From NCBI RefSeq assembly GCF_000429485.1, contig NZ_AUBY01000009.1, positions 186,001-250,000 of the forward strand: DNA of 64,000 bases, given 5' to 3'. Below the pieces are notes generated by a model, which was not told the origin of the DNA, did no database searches, and worked only from the letters and a program-made list of their open reading frames with translations. The translations under genes and the position numbers were made by a program. Source of the stretch: Aliagarivorans marinus DSM 23064 (GTDB lineage: Bacteria > Pseudomonadota > Gammaproteobacteria > Enterobacterales > Celerinatantimonadaceae). Positions 1 through 6,497 of this stretch are shown piece after piece; the stretch's first letter is position 1; the number at the start of each line of letters is the position of its first letter.

Positions 1-511
1 CTATATCTGCGCCACCAAGCCATTGGGGCAAGAGCGCGCCGAGCAGCTAATTCGCAACAATATGGCGGTGTGCGATATCAACTTCGTACTGGATTACTAC
101 CGCCGCTCGGCCGACCATCGCATGCTGTTTGGCGGGCGGGTTAGCTATTCCGGTGTGGCGCCGCGCGATCTAGCCGCCACCATGGCCAAGCGGATGCGCT
201 GGGTGTTCCCGCAGCTAAGTCATGACGAGGTGGAGTTTGCCTGGGGCGGCAATGTGGCAATTACCATGAATCGCGCGCCCCACTTTGGCCGACTGGAGGA
301 TAACATCTACTTTGCCCAAGGCTTTTCCGGCCACGGTATCGCAGCGACGGCGCTGGCCGGCTCTTTGATGGCCGAAGCGGTCGCCGGCACCGCCGAGCGA
401 TTGGATGTATTCGAGAAGATCCCCCACTATCCCTTCCCCGGCGGGCGTTTACTGCGCACGCCTGCGCTAGTGTTGGCAATGGCCTACTACCGGATTCGGG
501 ATCTGCTTTAA
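1..511 (+). CDS. puuB: gamma-glutamylputrescine oxidase-like FAD oxidoreductase, C-terminal part (cut by window edge)
   Basis: The reading frame is open from the left edge (codons from base 2) to a TAA at 509-511, so only the last ~169 residues are visible. They match the C-terminal half of DadA/PuuB-type flavoproteins: a substrate-domain stretch VLDYYRRSADHRMLFGG, the FAD-binding GDNIYYAQG-like segment (here DNIYFAQGFSGHG, about 90 residues from the end), and the terminal FEKIPHYPFPGGR motif typical of PuuB. PuuB oxidises gamma-glutamylputrescine in the Puu putrescine-degradation route. The polyamine-binding protein gene potF lies 11 kb downstream. The family is clear. The exact substrate is inferred, since OrdL-type relatives look similar, and the N-terminal Rossmann motif is outside the window. 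Confidence 0.8.
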   Translation, partial: YICATKPLGQERAEQLIRNNMAVCDINFVLDYYRRSADHRMLFGGRVSYSGVAPRDLAATMAKRMRWVFPQLSHDEVEFAWGGNVAITMNRAPHFGRLEDNIYFAQGFSGHGIAATALAGSLMAEAVAGTAERLDVFEKIPHYPFPGGRLLRTPALVLAMAYYRIRDLL

Positions 512-530
512 CACGATGTGTTATCCCACC

Positions 531-560
531 AAAGAGCCTCTGTTGTTAGAGGCTCTTTTC
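531..560 (+). terminator. intrinsic terminator after puuB-like gene
   Basis: A perfect 10-bp stem (531-540 with 549-558) with an 8-nt loop TGTTGTTA is followed by Ts. It lies 20 bases after the stop codon of the puuB-like gene. Confidence 0.85.
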
Positions 561-639
561 ATTTTCTGCGTGGGTTTTATACTGCGGGTGGGCGTCAAGC
601 TCTAACAATTACACAACAAAAGTACTGGGAAAGTGAACA

Positions 640-1611
640 ATGCACAAAACTGCTATCTCTTCGCTCTATCCACAGGCAAGCCGAATGGTATACGGCTGCA
701 TGGGGCTAGGCGGCGACTGGACTGAGAATCCCTATAACGGCGGGCATGTCGAGCAAGCGGCTGCAGCCATCGATGCGGCCATGGAAATCGGCATCAACTT
801 CTTTGACCATGCCGATATCTACACCCGTGGCAAGGCCGAGCAAGTGTTCGGCGAGGTGCTGGCACAGCGCGCTGGCCTGCGTGAGAAGCTGATTATTCAA
901 TCTAAATGCGGTATTCGTTTCGAAGACCAATACGGCTGCGGTCGCTACGACTGGTCGCGTGAGCATATCCTGCGCTCGGTGGAGCAAAGCCTGAATAACC
1001 TGAAGACCGACTATCTGGATATCTTGTTGCTGCACCGCCCGGATCCGCTGGCAGACGTACACGAAGTGGCCGAGGTATTCGAGCAGCTGCGCAGCCAAGG
1101 TGTGGTGAAGCACTTTGGTGTGTCAAATATGCAGGCGGCGCAGATGGCCTATCTGCAAAGTGTGCTGCCTGAGCCGCTGGTGGCGAACCAACTGGAGTTG
1201 AGTCTGTCCCACCTCGATTGGTTGGAGCAGGGCATTGGCGAGAACAATGGCTTTGGCAAGAATCTGGCGTTCACCCCGGGCACCTTGGAGTACTGTGCTC
1301 AGCATAAGGTACAGATCCAAGCATGGGGCAGCCTGTCGCAGGGGCGCTTCTCCGGTCGCCACTTCGATGATGCCTCGGACGCTGAGCGCCGCACCGCCGA
1401 GTTGGTAGCGCGTTATGCCGATGAACTAGGGGCTAGCCGAGAGGCGGTGGTACTGGCGTGGCTGATGCGCCATCCTGTTGGGATTCAGCCGGTTATCGGC
1501 TCTGCCAACGTGGATCGAATTAAGGCCTGCGCCGGTGCAGATCAGCTTGAACTGAGCCGCGAGCAATGGTATCAACTGTATGTGAGTTCTCGAGGTAATC
1601 CATTACCTTAG
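640..1611 (+). CDS. ydhF: aldo/keto reductase, YdhF family
   Basis: A 323-residue NAD(P)H-dependent aldo/keto reductase of the TIM-barrel fold. The catalytic tetrad is visible as D56 and Y61 (FDHADIY), K89 (QSKCG) and H132 (LLLHRPDPL). The HRPDPL motif and the end of the protein (IGSANVDRIKAC, then REQWYQLY) follow E. coli YdhF closely. The family reduces aldehydes or ketones in the cytoplasm; the physiological substrate is not known. The ATG at 640 has only a weak AG-rich ribosome site (GGGAAAG). The gene stands alone between two terminators. Confidence 0.88.
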   Translation: MHKTAISSLYPQASRMVYGCMGLGGDWTENPYNGGHVEQAAAAIDAAMEIGINFFDHADIYTRGKAEQVFGEVLAQRAGLREKLIIQSKCGIRFEDQYGCGRYDWSREHILRSVEQSLNNLKTDYLDILLLHRPDPLADVHEVAEVFEQLRSQGVVKHFGVSNMQAAQMAYLQSVLPEPLVANQLELSLSHLDWLEQGIGENNGFGKNLAFTPGTLEYCAQHKVQIQAWGSLSQGRFSGRHFDDASDAERRTAELVARYADELGASREAVVLAWLMRHPVGIQPVIGSANVDRIKACAGADQLELSREQWYQLYVSSRGNPLP

Positions 1612-1642
1612 AGGCTTTGCCGCGCAAGCGTTGGCGTGTTTT

Positions 1643-1696
1643 AAGCCGTTTGTTGATTTCCTGAGCAAACAGGAAATTTTTTCGAAGAAACGGCTT
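1643..1696 (+). terminator. nested hairpin terminator after ydhF
   Basis: An inner stem (1656-1663 with 1670-1677) is followed by six Ts (1677-1682), giving an intrinsic terminator. An outer 9-bp stem (1643-1651 with 1688-1696) encloses it. The outer arm reaches into the -35 box of the tRNA promoter, so terminator and promoter are tightly packed. Confidence 0.8.
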
Positions 1697-1723
1697 TACA
1701 AGGGGGGGCGACTTCCCTAATAT
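1695..1723 (+). promoter_or_regulatory. sigma-70 promoter of the tRNA cluster
   Basis: The -35 box TTTACA (1695-1700), a 17-bp spacer and the -10 box TAATAT (1718-1723) lie 20 bases before the first tRNA. The DNA just after the -10 box (ACGCCTCCGCC) is a GC-rich discriminator of the kind found at stringently controlled stable-RNA promoters. Confidence 0.75.
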
Positions 1724-1742
1724 ACGCCTCCGCCAGCGTTGA

Positions 1743-1819
1743 GCACCCGTAGCTCAGCTGGATAGAGCGTCGCCCTCCGGAGGCGAAGGTCACAGGTTCG
1801 ACTCCTGTCGGGTGCGCCA
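1743..1819 (+). tRNA. argX: tRNA-Arg(CCG)
   Basis: 77 nt with encoded CCA. The acceptor stem is GCACCCG (1743-1749) with CGGGTGC (1809-1815), discriminator G, and the anticodon CCG is at 1777-1779. The T-arm is ACAGG-TTCGACT-CCTGT. It is the first gene of a four-tRNA cluster with the same order as E. coli argX-hisR-leuT-proM. Confidence 0.97.
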
Positions 1820-1845
1820 TGTGGCAACAAGCTCTAAAAAACAAT

Positions 1846-1922
1846 GGTGGGTATAGCTCAGTTGGTAGAGCCCCGGATTGTGATTCCGGTTGTCGTGGGT
1901 TCAAATCCCATTACTCACCCCA
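1846..1922 (+). tRNA. hisR: tRNA-His(GTG)
   Basis: 77 nt including the extra G at position -1 (1846) that is diagnostic for tRNA-His, and encoded CCA (1920-1922). The anticodon GTG is at 1880-1882. The acceptor stem GTGGGTA pairs with TACTCAC with one G-U wobble. The next tRNA begins only 3 bases further on. Confidence 0.97.
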
Positions 1923-1925
1923 CTT

Positions 1926-2012
1926 GCGAAGGTGGTGAAATTGGTAGACACGCTAGCTTCAGGTGCTAGTGGCTTAACGGCCGTGGGGGTTCAAGTCCCC
2001 CCCTTCGCACCA
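1926..2012 (+). tRNA. leuT: tRNA-Leu(CAG), copy 1
   Basis: 87-nt class II tRNA with a long variable arm (stem GGC...GCC) and encoded CCA. The anticodon CAG is at 1960-1962, between the stem halves CTAGC and GCTAG. The acceptor stem is GCGAAGG with CCTTCGC. It reads the common leucine codon CUG. Confidence 0.97.
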
Positions 2013-2038
2013 TAATCTTCTTGAAGATTATGACCTGT

Positions 2039-2115
<77 letters not shown>

Positions 2116-2126
2116 CTATTTTGAAG

Positions 2127-2150
2127 ACCCGCTCGTTGAGCGGGTTTTTC
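2127..2150 (+). terminator. terminator after tRNA-Pro copy 1
   Basis: Stem ACCCGCTC (2127-2134) pairs with GAGCGGGT (2138-2145) around a 3-nt loop, followed by TTTTTC. Confidence 0.88.
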
Positions 2151-2153
2151 TAT

Positions 2154-2182
2154 AGATGGGTTTTAACCCATTACTCACCCCA
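2154..2182 (+). pseudogene. remnant of tRNA-His 3' end
   Basis: About 28 bases match the T-arm and acceptor end of the tRNA-His gene, including CCCATTACTCACCCCA, but nothing 5' of the T-arm is present. The remnant marks the left boundary of a segmental duplication that copied the His 3' end, Leu and Pro genes. It cannot make a functional tRNA. Confidence 0.8.
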
Positions 2183-2185
2183 TTT

Positions 2186-2272
2186 GCGAAGGTGGTGAAA
2201 TTGGTAGACACGCTAGCTTCAGGTGCTAGTGACTTAACGGTCGTGGGGGTTCAAGTCCCCCCCTTCGCACCA
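2186..2272 (+). tRNA. tRNA-Leu(CAG), copy 2
   Basis: 87 nt, complete, with the same acceptor, D-arm, anticodon (CAG at 2220-2222) and T-arm as copy 1, and encoded CCA. It differs in the variable-arm stem by a matched pair of changes (GGC/GCC in copy 1, GAC/GTC here), so pairing is kept. This argues that the duplicate is still under selection as a working tRNA. Confidence 0.95.
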
Positions 2273-2324
2273 TAATCTTCTCGAAGATTATGACCTGTCA
2301 GTGGCAGGTAACAGCAAGATTTGT

Positions 2325-2399
2325 CGGTGAATAGCGCAGTTTGGTAGCGCATCGTCGCGAAGCTCATAAAGAGCGGGACCTGAGGTCACAAACCTCAGC
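2325..2399 (+). pseudogene. broken tRNA-Pro, 5' part only
   Basis: The first ~30 bases (2325-2353) equal the acceptor strand and D-arm of tRNA-Pro. After TAGCGCAT the sequence departs, and the anticodon arm is replaced by CGTCGCGAAGC and an A-rich stretch, then a hairpin CTGAGGT/ACCTCAG. No T-arm or 3' acceptor strand follows before the next intact tRNA-Pro begins at 2421. The foreign insert recurs in the two 3' remnants further downstream. Confidence 0.8.
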
Positions 2400-2420
2400 G
2401 AGTACCAAAGTAAAACTTGT

Positions 2421-2497
<77 letters not shown>

Positions 2498-2504
2498 CCT
2501 TTCG

Positions 2505-2534
2505 AAGCCCTGCTCAATTGAGCGGGGCTTTTTC
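2505..2534 (+). terminator. terminator after tRNA-Pro copy 2
   Basis: Stem AAGCCCTGCTC (2505-2515) with GAGCGGGGCTT (2520-2530), loop AATT, then TTTC. It is related in sequence to the terminators of the two decayed copies downstream. Confidence 0.85.
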
Positions 2535-2553
2535 GTTTATGCTCAATGAAAGT

Positions 2554-2627
2554 GCCAGCGCATCGTCGCGAAGCTAATAAAGAGCGGACCAGAGGGGCCG
2601 AAGGCCCGAATCCCTCTTCACCGACCA
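2554..2627 (+). pseudogene. decayed tRNA-Pro, 3' part (repeat unit 1)
   Basis: The 3' end CCCTCTTCACCGACCA is intact, but the 5' acceptor strand is missing and the anticodon loop has been replaced, so a cloverleaf with anticodon TGG cannot form. The segment following GCGCAT is the same insert as in the broken copy at 2325. Confidence 0.82.
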
Positions 2628-2634
2628 CTTTTCG

Positions 2635-2666
2635 AAAGCCCCGCTCAGTTGAGCGGGGCTTTTTTC
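2635..2666 (+). terminator. terminator in tRNA-Pro repeat unit 1
   Basis: Perfect 12-bp stem AAAGCCCCGCTC (2635-2646) with GAGCGGGGCTTT (2651-2662), loop AGTT, followed by Ts. Confidence 0.88.
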
Positions 2667-2685
2667 GTTTAAGCCCAATGAAAGT

Positions 2686-2760
2686 GCCAGCGCATCGTCG
2701 CGAAGCCAATAAAGAGCGGACCAGAGGAGGCCGAAGGCCCGAATCCCTCTTCACCGACCA
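2686..2760 (+). pseudogene. decayed tRNA-Pro, 3' part (repeat unit 2)
   Basis: Same structure as the remnant at 2554, with one base added in the purine run before GGCCGAAGGCC. The 3' end through CCA (2758-2760) is intact and the 5' half is absent. Confidence 0.82.
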
Positions 2761-2768
2761 CCTTTCGA

Positions 2769-2798
2769 AGGCCCCGCTCAATCGAGCGGGGCTTTTTT
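2769..2798 (+). terminator. terminator in tRNA-Pro repeat unit 2
   Basis: Stem GCCCCGCTC (2771-2779) with GAGCGGGGC (2784-2792), loop AATC, then six Ts. Confidence 0.88.
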
Positions 2799-2821
2799 CG
2801 TTTATGCCCAATATATCCATT

Positions 2822-2846
2822 AAAAAAGCCCGCAAAATGCGGGCTT
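2822..2846 (-). terminator. terminator of relV
   Basis: On the minus strand the stem AGCCCGCA/TGCGGGCT (2838-2845 with 2827-2834) is followed by a run of six Ts. It lies 26 bases beyond the relV stop codon. Confidence 0.87.
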
Positions 2847-2871
2847 AGAAAGTCAGACTTACGCTATTAGC

Positions 2872-3630
2872 TCACGCAGCTAACAGCGGGTCGTGATAAG
2901 GCAACCACGCGAAGTGGTAGTCTTGCTGGGATTGCTCGCGAAGCTGGGCGATGGTGGCAGATTCGTGTTGGTTAAGCGGGCGGCTTTCCCCCTGAGCCAA
3001 TCGTTCGATCTGCTGGATTTGCTGATAACGCTGGTGGTCGGGGCCATTTTTCAACTCATAGATTGAGCGCAGGTGTAGCTGCACCTCGGCAATCAAACCT
3101 GATTGTGGCAGGGTCACCAGTACCTTCAAATCGCGATAGCCAGAAGGGCCGGGCTCGGCGAAGCGGTTTTTCACCGCGACTAACTCGGCCTGCTGCTCTA
3201 GCTGCTCATAGGCTTGTACCAATTGCTCAGGGCTGTCGGCGATGATGCTGGCGCGAACCAGATCGGTCAGCTCGGCGGCTTGATGGTTGAGCTCGGTGGC
3301 GATTTTGGTTTCGGCGCGTGCCGGGGATTTTACGTCGGCGATGACACTTTCGCAGTGGCTGTGCCCGGCAGAGCGTTCCAGAATCAAGGCCAGTTCTTGT
3401 TGGGCCTGTGGAGCGAGCTGATAGAGCTTGTCCAGCGAGTCATAGGGTTGCTGGCTGTCACGGCGGCGATTGCGGATATCGTTGAGACGAAGGTTGCTGC
3501 GATGATTACCGCTGTGTTGAAAGGCTGAAGGGTTGCAAAGACTACGGCTGGGTGTAGCTGATTGAGAGGCCTGGCTGGGAACCAAAAATACCGCAGTAGA
3601 GAGAACCAGGGCTTTAAACAGATTCGACAT
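2872..3630 (-). CDS. relV: RelV-like small alarmone (p)ppGpp synthetase with N-terminal signal peptide
   Basis: 252 residues from the ATG at 3630, chosen because AGGAG sits 4 bases upstream; a GTG at 3651 would overlap that site. The protein opens with a classic signal peptide: MSNLFK, a hydrophobic core ALVLSTAVFLV, then PSQAS. Residues ~100-205 form a RelA/SpoT-type synthetase domain: K101 in VKSP, D123 and R126 in LTDLVRASI, L144, a GYRDLK segment at 164-169 equivalent to the GYRSLH motif, and E182 in AEVQLHL. The spacing of K, D, R, L and E matches the residues I recall being reported as essential in Vibrio cholerae RelV. No hydrolase (HD) domain, TGS or ACT domain is present. The family makes (p)ppGpp from GTP/GDP and ATP in the cytoplasm, so the export signal is puzzling. 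Function is inferred from motifs. Confidence 0.78.
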   Translation of the reverse strand: MSNLFKALVLSTAVFLVPSQASQSATPSRSLCNPSAFQHSGNHRSNLRLNDIRNRRRDSQQPYDSLDKLYQLAPQAQQELALILERSAGHSHCESVIADVKSPARAETKIATELNHQAAELTDLVRASIIADSPEQLVQAYEQLEQQAELVAVKNRFAEPGPSGYRDLKVLVTLPQSGLIAEVQLHLRSIYELKNGPDHQRYQQIQQIERLAQGESRPLNQHESATIAQLREQSQQDYHFAWLPYHDPLLAA

Positions 3631-3783
3631 ATTGCTCCTATACAACAACACAAGTGCATTGAGTTTACGGCAGCTGTTAGTGCCATACAGTGGTATAGAT
3701 CGCGTTTATTGGTGTTTAGTTCTGTAAAGTTGTGTAAATGCCAACCAGAACACGGTTAAAAGGCAAGCGATTGGTGAGTTCTG

Positions 3784-4548
3784 CTAGCGCTGCGCAAGCA
3801 GGTGAATGTAGCGTCCTAGCTCGATAAAGGGGCGGTGTTGCGAATAGCGCAGCTCCATATCGATGATCTGTTGCTCATCGACTTGCTCACGCGCACCGGC
3901 TTTAAAGTAGTCGTTAATAATCCGCACGCCGCTGACCTGCTTGCTGGTTAACAGCCACTGTTGCATCCATTGCTCTACTTCGTCCAGCGTGAGTGGGTGT
4001 TGCGGGGTAAGCCGGACCGGCTTTTTCACCTTTAAGCCCTTGTTGATGTAATCGAAGTTGCCGCTCACCAGTGAGTGAAAGCGCTGGGCTTCGCGGTTGT
4101 AGAACATCAGTGACAGGTGGCCGCCGGGTTTGAGTAAGGGCAGTAGCCCCGCCACCGTAGCCTTGGCGTCGCTCAACCACTCCACCACGGCATGACACAG
4201 GATCAGGTCGAACTGGCCAAACTGTTCAACATCGAGCTGCTGGATGGGGCAATGTAGCAGTTGCATATCTAAGGAGGTGGGCGCGGCGGCAATTTGTTCG
4301 CGGGCTTGGGCCAACAGCTGCTCGGAGATATCGCACAACACCACCTGATGGCCCATGGCCGCAAGCTGCTGGCTAAGGTGGCCATAACCGCCACCGGCAT
4401 CGAGGATCCGCAGCGCAGGGCTGTTCTCGATGCTGAGCACTCGCTCTAGGTCGCGCCGCAGAACCGCCAGCCGGATCTTACCCTTGATGGTGCCGTAGAT
4501 GTTGCGGGTGAACTTGTTGGCGATGGCATCGAAGTTCTGATCTTGCAT
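3784..4548 (-). CDS. cmoM: tRNA U34 carboxymethyl methyltransferase CmoM
   Basis: 254 residues. A class I SAM-dependent methyltransferase with motif I LDAGGGYGHL at 49-58, the acidic end of beta-2 (VVLCDISEQ), and HAVVEWL and FYNREA motifs. The start MQDQNFDAIANKFTRNIYGT and the end LGRYIHL are hallmarks of CmoM (formerly SmtA), which methylates the 5-carboxymethoxyuridine at tRNA position 34 to its methyl ester. The ATG at 4548 has AGGAG 7 bases upstream. It lies upstream of relV on the same strand with a 153-bp gap, so the two may be separately transcribed. Proximity to a tRNA cluster is probably chance. Confidence 0.93.
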   Translation of the reverse strand: MQDQNFDAIANKFTRNIYGTIKGKIRLAVLRRDLERVLSIENSPALRILDAGGGYGHLSQQLAAMGHQVVLCDISEQLLAQAREQIAAAPTSLDMQLLHCPIQQLDVEQFGQFDLILCHAVVEWLSDAKATVAGLLPLLKPGGHLSLMFYNREAQRFHSLVSGNFDYINKGLKVKKPVRLTPQHPLTLDEVEQWMQQWLLTSKQVSGVRIINDYFKAGAREQVDEQQIIDMELRYSQHRPFIELGRYIHLLAQR

Positions 4549-4693
4549 CGGTATCTCCTGACCCGTTGAGCGGCGGTTTGGCGGAAGTGACTGTGCGGGA
4601 ATATAGAGAGCAGCGGCTTCCTTGTAAAGCGTGGCTAGATTTCACCTTGGCCTTACTAAAACTGACAACGTTGGTGTGAATTATGGTGGATGG

Positions 4694-4709
4694 GGTTAAT
4701 CGTTTACAC
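4694..4709 (+). promoter_or_regulatory. GalR/LacI-type operator upstream of galM
   Basis: GGTTAATCGTTTACAC matches 12 of the 14 defined positions of the GalR/GalS consensus GTGTAANCGNTTACAC, with one half-site perfect. It lies 118 bp before the galM start, in the only intergenic region serving that gene. The match is seen; the regulator is inferred. Confidence 0.55.
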
Positions 4710-4826
4710 TTGCAGTGAAAACTGTGAGCTGGTTAACGCTTCAATGGACTTAGATCCCTTGTCAGCCATAGGGGCAGCCAACACAATGGGCGCAGTTTTG
4801 TTTTTATCATTTAATGGAGTTGGATT

Positions 4827-5846
4827 GTGACGAATCAATCGATGCCGGGTGCGGTAGTGCTGCGCAACAAGCAGGGAAGTGAGGCTCAGGTTATTGCGCT
4901 AGGGGCTACCCTGACCAGCTTTACTATCCGCCTGAGCGATGGCGAAGTGCGCGATGCTGTTCTGGGCTGCGCCAGCTTGGAAGACTACCAACGTCAGCAA
5001 GGTTTTTTGGGGATGACGGTAGGGCGTTTTGCCAACCGCATCAAAGGCGCGCGCTTTGAGCGTGATGGCGTGGAATACAAAGTGACCGCCAACCAAGACG
5101 AGCACCAGCTGCATGGCGCCTGCGATCTTAGCCATCGCGATTGGCAGCTACAGCAGGTGGCCGACAATGAGCTGCTGTGCACCATCGAATCAGCCGACGG
5201 CGCGCTCGGTTACCCGGGCAATCTGAGCGTTGAGCTGCGCTACCTGTTGGATGATGACAACCAGCTGCATCTGGATTATCGCGCCAAGGTCGACAAGGCT
5301 TGCCCTATCAACCTTACCGATCACTCCTACTTCAACCTCAATCCCGCGGCCGCCGATATCAAGCAGCACAGCGTATGGATTGGTGCCGACCAATATTTAC
5401 CGGTTGGCGCAGATGGGATCCCGCCAGCGGGCCTGCGTGAGGTTAGCGGCACTAGCTTCGATTTTCGCCAGAGCAAGACCATTGGCCAAGACTTTCTGAC
5501 CGAGCACGATCAAGAATTGGTGGGCGGCTACGACCATAGCTATCTGATTAAGCCTGAATTGGTAGGCTGTGAGCAGCCGATCGCCCGAGTGATTGCTGAT
5601 GACGGCAAGCTGGCGCTTGAAGTATTGACCACCAAGCCTGCGGTACAGCTATACACCGGCAACTTTGTCGATGGTAACCCGCGTCGTGAAGGTGGCGAGT
5701 ACGGCAAGCAAGCTGGCCTGTGTTTGGAAACTCAGTATCTGCCGGATGCGCCTAACCGCCCTGACTACCCACATCAGAGCTGCTGGCTGGAGCCTGGTCA
5801 AAGCTATCAGCACAAAACTATCTACAAGCTCTACCAGCCCGCCTAG
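4827..5846 (+). CDS. galM: galactose mutarotase (aldose 1-epimerase)
   Basis: 339 residues, usual for GalM. It interconverts alpha and beta anomers of aldohexoses by general acid/base catalysis. Visible family features are the NRI segment (N70-R71), HGA (H96), the catalytic His in NLTDHSYFNL (H166) and the catalytic Glu in LCLETQYLPDAPN (E301). The GTG start at 4827 is preferred, with GGAG 7 bases upstream. Neighbouring genes galT/galK are absent here, so galM is a single-gene unit. The GalR-like palindrome upstream suggests control by galactose. Confidence 0.93.
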   Translation: MTNQSMPGAVVLRNKQGSEAQVIALGATLTSFTIRLSDGEVRDAVLGCASLEDYQRQQGFLGMTVGRFANRIKGARFERDGVEYKVTANQDEHQLHGACDLSHRDWQLQQVADNELLCTIESADGALGYPGNLSVELRYLLDDDNQLHLDYRAKVDKACPINLTDHSYFNLNPAAADIKQHSVWIGADQYLPVGADGIPPAGLREVSGTSFDFRQSKTIGQDFLTEHDQELVGGYDHSYLIKPELVGCEQPIARVIADDGKLALEVLTTKPAVQLYTGNFVDGNPRREGGEYGKQAGLCLETQYLPDAPNRPDYPHQSCWLEPGQSYQHKTIYKLYQPA

Positions 5847-5924
5847 AAAACTGGCTCAAAGCACTCTTTATCGGTTATCCTGCAAAGACATTCGTCAAGG
5901 GACACCTGATAAGGAGTGCTCACA

Positions 5925-6470
5925 ATGAAACGCCTGTTTTCACTCGCATTTTTATTGGTCTTCGCGCTGCCAAGCAGCTTTGCTGATGAATACTCAGCTA
6001 CCATCGAGCAGTTTCGCGAATCCCCACGTACCCACTCATTTTTTAACACTGCCTATGGCTACGCTGTGTTCCCCACTGTGGGTAAAGGCGGTATCGGTCT
6101 AGGCGGTGCCTACGGTAAGGGTAAGGTCTACCAAGGCGGCAGCCCAACCGGTGAGGCCAGTCTGGCGCAGGTGAGTTTTGGTCTGCAGCTGGGCGGCCAG
6201 GCTTTTAGCCAGATCGTGTTCTTGCAAGACAAGCGTGCCTACGACGCCTTCACCAGCGGTAGCTTCGAGTTTGGCGCTCAGGCCAGTGCGGTGGCGCTGA
6301 CTCTTGGCGCATCGGCGCAAGCGGGCAGCACCGGAACTGGCGCGCAAGCGGCGGATACCCAGAGCAAGGCCAACTACGTGAGTGGCTATGCGGTATTCAC
6401 CATGGCTAAGGGCGGTCTGATGTACGAGGCAGCGATCAGCGGCCAGAAGTTTGGTTTCAAACCTTATTAG
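5925..6470 (+). CDS. secreted SYLF-domain (Ysc84/DUF500) lipid-binding protein
   Basis: 181 residues from the ATG at 5925, which has AAGGAG 8 bases upstream; a GTG at 5916 overlaps that site and is rejected. A signal peptide is evident (MKRLFSLAFLLVFALPSSFA), so the product is periplasmic or surface-bound. The rest is a SYLF domain: AYGYAVFPTVGKGGIGLGGAYGKG, then FGLQLGGQAFSQIVFL, a Gly/Ala-rich stretch and FTMAKGGLMYEAAISGQKF at the end. Eukaryotic SYLF proteins bind phosphoinositides. The bacterial role is not established. Confidence 0.85.
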   Translation: MKRLFSLAFLLVFALPSSFADEYSATIEQFRESPRTHSFFNTAYGYAVFPTVGKGGIGLGGAYGKGKVYQGGSPTGEASLAQVSFGLQLGGQAFSQIVFLQDKRAYDAFTSGSFEFGAQASAVALTLGASAQAGSTGTGAQAADTQSKANYVSGYAVFTMAKGGLMYEAAISGQKFGFKPY

Positions 6471-6497
6471 TCTTTACTGTTTTAAAGGAGTATTCAG

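Larger units (their letters stand above)
2534..2797 (+). repeat. two 132-bp tandem repeats, each a tRNA-Pro remnant plus terminator
   Basis: Units 2534-2665 and 2666-2797 have a period of 132 bp and differ at only a few positions. Each contains CAATGAAAGTGCCAGCGCAT, the insert CGTCGCGAAGC...AATAAAGAGCGG, a short GGCC-GAA-GGCC hairpin where the tRNA T-arm would begin, the intact last 20 bases of tRNA-Pro up to CCA, and a strong terminator. The organisation recalls the E. coli tyrT repeats, which carry 3' ends of tRNA-Tyr. The AT-free open reading frames across these repeats are by-products of the repetition. Confidence 0.88.
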
